Source: Bacteroidetes bacterium UBA2322
GTDB lineage: Bacteria; Bacteroidota; Bacteroidia; Chitinophagales; UBA2359
DNA length: 26,597 nucleotides
NCBI GenBank assembly: GCA_002345145.1
Contig: DDVC01000187.1
Coordinates: forward strand, 1-26,597
Direction of reading: 5' to 3'
Position numbers and translations under genes: made by a program. A model generated the notes under the pieces. That model saw only the letters and a list, made by a program, of their open reading frames with translations, did no database searches and was not told the DNA's origin. Below are positions 24,294-26,597 of the stretch, piece by piece (the stretch's first letter is position 1; every line of letters begins with the position of its first letter).

Positions 24294-24572
24294 AGGCTTG
24301 AATTAAAGTATTGCTTAAAAAAGCGAAAAATGAATACCGGCAAACTAATGCCATGTAAAATAACAGTTTTTTGGGGGGTAAAATTTCACTTGTTTCAGAA
24401 ATAATTGAAAGTGCTTGTTGTAGGCTAAAAATTGAATGTATTAGAAACCGAAAAACAGCGTTTTTGTTCAATTTTCAGCGAAATTTATTAAACAAAAAAA
24501 ACAGAGTCTTCTAAAAAAACGGTGAAAATAAAAGCAAATGGTTGTTTGTGCGGTTTGTTGTTAAATAGGCTG

Positions 24573-24580
24573 TACCTTTG
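24573..24580 (+). promoter_or_regulatory. -7 element for the serine hydrolase gene
   Basis: TACCTTTG matches the consensus exactly. TTTG elements lie 15 bases (24554-24557) and 24 bases (24545-24548) upstream, on either side of the usual spacing. The predicted leader is about 35 bases. Confidence 0.45.
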
Positions 24581-24619
24581 GGCAAACGGAAATGAGAATA
24601 AATTGTGTTGCTGAAAGAT

Positions 24620-25744
24620 ATGCAAAAATTGGTTTTGGTTGCAAAAGGGGGTAAAATAACCCTTCTTTTGGTAATGGTTTTGCTGTTGTTGCTACCTAAT
24701 AAAGCCCAAACACAGCCGTCTTCTGCCCTGCGCATGCTTGCCGATAAAGTGGTGGCAAATTACGTTAATGCGCAAAACATAAACTATGGCATTGCCATTG
24801 GAATCATTGACGGCAAGGAAACGTACCAATATTATTATGGCAAAACATCGGATACTTTGCTGCAATTGCCCGATAGTAACAGCGTTTTTCTGCTGGGTTC
24901 GTTGAGCAAGGTTATTACCACCTCACTTATGATGAGTATGGTGAACGAAAAAATACTGCAACCTACTGATAGCATTACCCAATTTTTACCCGATTCTGTT
25001 TGGCAGCATAACCCTTTCCTGCAAACCATCTCTTTGCAAAAATTAGCTTCGCATACTGCACTACTGCCCAAAAATCCGTATAACCTGCCCCAAACTATTG
25101 TTCAACCCGATAACCTGTATGGCAATTACCAACTTGAAGATTTGTATCGGTTTTTGCAGAGTTACCAGCCTACATCGGGCATTTTCAAAAAACAGTCTAA
25201 AAAATTGTTCGTCTATTCGCATACCGGTATCGGGTTGTTGGGGCATTTGTTAGAAAACGCATCGGGTTTACATTTTGACCAACTTATTGAGCAATACCTT
25301 GGTAAGTATTGTGGCGGTTTACCCATTACCGGCGCTCGCCTCCAACCCACTAAACTCCCTTACCTACTGCCCGGACATACTATAAACGGAAAATTAGCGC
25401 CGCCAATTTCCTTTGCCTCTATGTATGCCTCAGAAGGATTATACAGCACCTTGCCCAATATGCTTAGATTTGTAAGGGCTTGTATGACCAATAAACTGTT
25501 TGAACCTGCTCTGGAACCACACTTTAATACCCAACTCCCCGATGTTAAAGTGGGCTGGGGTTGGTATGTTATTATGAACGGCAAACGCCAACCGGTTATT
25601 TATACACATAGTGGTAAAACCGGTGGTTATAGCAATTACCTCGCTTTTGAAAAAGAAAAACAAGTGGCGGTGGTGGTGCTTTCTAATTCTGATAACCGTA
25701 TTGACCGAATAGGTATTGACCTGCTGGATATTTTGCTGCGGTGA
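24620..25744 (+). CDS. Exported serine hydrolase, beta-lactamase class C / PBP-like family
   Basis: A GTG at 24605 is possible, but the ATG at 24620 gives a 374-residue protein with a signal peptide (residues 12-30, ending near KAQTQ). The serine beta-lactamase/DD-peptidase-like fold is indicated by the SxxK motif GSLSK (Ser94, Lys97) and a C-terminal HSGKTGG (330-336) in the place of KTG. The middle motif, usually YxN, reads Tyr199-Ser200-His201 in VYSHTGIGLLG, so the Asn is replaced by His. The likely activity is hydrolysis of an ester or peptide in the periplasm. True beta-lactamase activity should not be assumed, since most such Bacteroidota proteins are esterases or peptidases of unknown substrate. 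Its stop lies only 4 bases before the left repeat of the cassette that follows. Confidence 0.88.
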   Translation: MQKLVLVAKGGKITLLLVMVLLLLLPNKAQTQPSSALRMLADKVVANYVNAQNINYGIAIGIIDGKETYQYYYGKTSDTLLQLPDSNSVFLLGSLSKVITTSLMMSMVNEKILQPTDSITQFLPDSVWQHNPFLQTISLQKLASHTALLPKNPYNLPQTIVQPDNLYGNYQLEDLYRFLQSYQPTSGIFKKQSKKLFVYSHTGIGLLGHLLENASGLHFDQLIEQYLGKYCGGLPITGARLQPTKLPYLLPGHTINGKLAPPISFASMYASEGLYSTLPNMLRFVRACMTNKLFEPALEPHFNTQLPDVKVGWGWYVIMNGKRQPVIYTHSGKTGGYSNYLAFEKEKQVAVVVLSNSDNRIDRIGIDLLDILLR

Positions 25745-25748
25745 TTGG

Positions 25749-25766
25749 TTGGTTATTAGTGGTGAG
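25749..25766 (+). repeat. Left inverted repeat of the four-helix-bundle cassette
   Basis: TTGGTTATTAGTGGTGAG matches the reverse complement of 26135-26152 at 16 of 18 positions, with a perfect core GTTATTAGTGGT (25752-25763). It continues into GTGGTTAGT, a degenerate partial copy of the same word. Confidence 0.65.
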
Positions 25767-25789
25767 TGGTTAGTAAAAATTTAAGCAAC

Positions 25790-26152
25790 ATGAAAGAGAG
25801 CAATATCAGAGAAAAGAGTTTTGCTTTTGCAGTGCGGGTGGTTAAACTGTATCAGTATTTGGCAGAGAAAAGAGTGTTTGTGCTGAGTGAGCAAATGTTG
25901 CGTAGTGGAACTGCTGTTGGGGCTATGATACGCGAAGCAGAACACGCAGAAAGCAAGCCCGATTTTATTCACAAAATGGCAATAGCCCAAAAAGAAATAA
26001 ACGAAACCATCTATTGGTTAGAACTGCTTGCAGCCACAGAATTGCTCACCAAACAAGAATTTGAAAGCATATACAATGATGCCGTAGAGCTAATAAAAAC
26101 CATAACTACCATCATTAAAAGCACAAAACAAAACCTAACCACTAATAACTAA
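25790..26152 (+). CDS. Four-helix-bundle protein (23S rRNA intervening-sequence/S23 family)
   Basis: The frame opens at a GTG within the left repeat (25766), but the ATG at 25790 gives the standard form, 120 residues (MKESNIREKSFAFAVRVVKLYQ). The family core is unmistakable: LSEQMLRSGTAVGAMIREAEHAESKPDFIHKMAIAQKEINETIYWLELL (residues 32-80). It is a small basic helical bundle, related to proteins encoded in 23S rRNA intervening sequences and to the Avd accessory protein of diversity-generating retroelements. No reverse transcriptase or variable repeat is present. Its biological role is not established; nucleic acid binding is inferred from relatives. The last codons (Asn-Leu-Thr-Thr-Asn-Asn) and stop fall largely in the right inverted repeat, and the stop overlaps the rarA start (TAATG). 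Confidence 0.9.
   Translation: MKESNIREKSFAFAVRVVKLYQYLAEKRVFVLSEQMLRSGTAVGAMIREAEHAESKPDFIHKMAIAQKEINETIYWLELLAATELLTKQEFESIYNDAVELIKTITTIIKSTKQNLTTNN
26135..26152 (-). repeat. Right inverted repeat of the four-helix-bundle cassette
   Basis: CTAACCACTAATAACTAA is the partner of 25749-25766 in opposite orientation. It encodes the C-terminal residues and stop of the four-helix-bundle protein and ends at the A of the rarA start codon. Confidence 0.65.
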
Positions 26153-26597
26153 TGAAAACTGCTCCACCACTTGCCGAGAGGCTGCGACCTCAAACCCTGA
26201 CCGATTTTATTGGTCAGGAACATCTTACTGCTCAGGGTGGGTTGCTGCGCAATATGCTGGAAAGAGGGCAACCCGTTTCTATGATTTTATGGGGTCCGCC
26301 GGGAGTGGGTAAAACTACCTTAGCAAATATCATAGCTGCTGCCCTTGACCTGCCTTTTTATATGCTCAGTGCTATTGATAGTGGGGTAAAAGATGTAAGA
26401 GCGGTTATTCAGAAAGCTCACGAAGCCGGAAAAGCGCTGCTGTTTATAGACGAAATTCACCGTTTTAACAAAGCCCAACAAGACTCGCTACTGGGCGCCG
26501 TAGAACGTGGCACTATAACCCTCATAGGCGCTACTACCGAAAATCCTTCTTTTGAGGTGATAGCTCCTTTGCTCTCACGAAGCCGGAAAAGCGCTGC
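26152..26597 (+). CDS. rarA: Replication-associated recombination protein A, 5' part, cut by the window end
   Basis: The reading frame runs off the window after 148 codons, so only the N-terminal third is seen. It begins MKTAPPLAERLRPQTLTDFIGQEHL, standard for RarA/MgsA. Walker A is GPPGVGKT (48-55), Walker B with the following motif is LLFIDEIHRF (96-105), and sensor 1 is GATTENPSFEV (127-137). RarA is a clamp-loader-like AAA+ ATPase acting at stalled replication forks with SSB. The start codon shares its A with the stop codon of the four-helix-bundle gene. The final residues (SRSRKSA) depart from the expected SRC/S-x-V form because the last 24 bases duplicate positions 26417-26440, and I would not trust them. 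Confidence 0.93.
   Translation, partial: MKTAPPLAERLRPQTLTDFIGQEHLTAQGGLLRNMLERGQPVSMILWGPPGVGKTTLANIIAAALDLPFYMLSAIDSGVKDVRAVIQKAHEAGKALLFIDEIHRFNKAQQDSLLGAVERGTITLIGATTENPSFEVIAPLLSRSRKSA
26574..26597 (+). repeat. 24-base exact copy of an internal rarA segment at the window end
   Basis: Positions 26574-26597 are identical to 26417-26440, both inside rarA but in different reading frames (26417-26440 encodes HEAGKAL; the copy reads SRSRKSA). A natural repeat this exact in two frames of a conserved ATPase is improbable, so a contig-end assembly artefact is more likely. Confidence 0.75.

Larger units (their letters stand above)
24234..24619. other. Divergent intergenic region, 386 bases, A/T-rich
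   Basis: The longest non-coding stretch of the window separates HMG-CoA reductase (minus) from the serine hydrolase (plus). It holds a -7 element for each gene at 24286-24293 and 24573-24580. The middle (about 24295-24540) is A/T-rich with several A and T runs. I see no convincing ORF, hairpin or repeat there. Confidence 0.6.

Noticed and set aside
24620..25744. Antibiotic-resistance beta-lactamase
   Set aside because: The YxN motif is altered and the protein resembles the large class C-like esterase/peptidase group; resistance cannot be claimed.
25790..26152. Diversity-generating retroelement suggested by the Avd-like four-helix-bundle protein
   Set aside because: No reverse transcriptase, template repeat or variable repeat is present; the protein fits the wider S23/IVS family.
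1..26597. CRISPR array, prophage, insertion sequence or toxin-antitoxin system
   Set aside because: No regularly spaced repeats, transposase, integrase, capsid or toxin-antitoxin pair was recognised on either strand.

Overview
The window reads as chromosomal DNA of a Bacteroidota bacterium. Support comes from a C-terminal type IX secretion (T9SS) sorting domain, repeated matches to the Bacteroidota promoter form TTG/TTTG-N17-23-TAnnTTTG, A/T-rich leaders with little Shine-Dalgarno signal, and families typical of the phylum (BT_3928-type DoxX/MauE protein, GYDIA-family GHMP kinase, BrxA/BrxB bacilliredoxin, DUF151-UVR protein, four-helix-bundle protein). The phylum is an inference; no rRNA gene is present to refine it. 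No tRNA, rRNA, CRISPR array, phage or transposase gene was seen.

Layout. 1-6.1 kb: EamA transporter, convergent heptaheme cytochrome c with TPRs, rhodanese, a small exported Cys/His protein, a GNAT acetyltransferase, then on the other strand a putative lipoprotein and a BT_3928-like membrane protein. 6.2-11.4 kb: Nfu iron-sulfur carrier, fatty acid hydroxylase/sterol desaturase family enzyme, TonB-dependent receptor, rhomboid protease, bacilliredoxin. 11.7-13.2 kb: secreted T9SS cargo and a bifunctional-nuclease-family protein, separated by a strong bidirectional terminator. 13.3-19.1 kb: etfB-etfA facing three tandem-domain universal stress proteins and a Crp/Fnr regulator. 19.2-21.8 kb: FadL-family porin with an SGNH-hydrolase lipoprotein. 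21.9-24.2 kb: class II HMG-CoA reductase translationally coupled to a GYDIA GHMP kinase (mevalonate pathway). 24.6-26.6 kb: exported serine hydrolase, a four-helix-bundle cassette bounded by inverted repeats, and the 5' part of rarA, cut by the window end.

Most genes are ordinary core genes. The most coherent system-like unit is the USP-USP-USP-Crp/Fnr block beside etfBA. The first USP promoter carries an FNR-geometry palindrome (TTGAC-N4-GTCAT) about 41 bp before the predicted start site, and the three USPs retain the ATP-binding motif in different domains or not at all. This suggests a locally encoded redox/energy-stress regulon. The second notable item is the four-helix-bundle gene, whose flanking inverted repeat also supplies its own stop codon and the overlapping start of rarA. 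The last 24 bases exactly repeat an internal segment of rarA in a different reading frame, which is probably an assembly-end artefact.

All homology calls are from memory of family motifs; no search was run.
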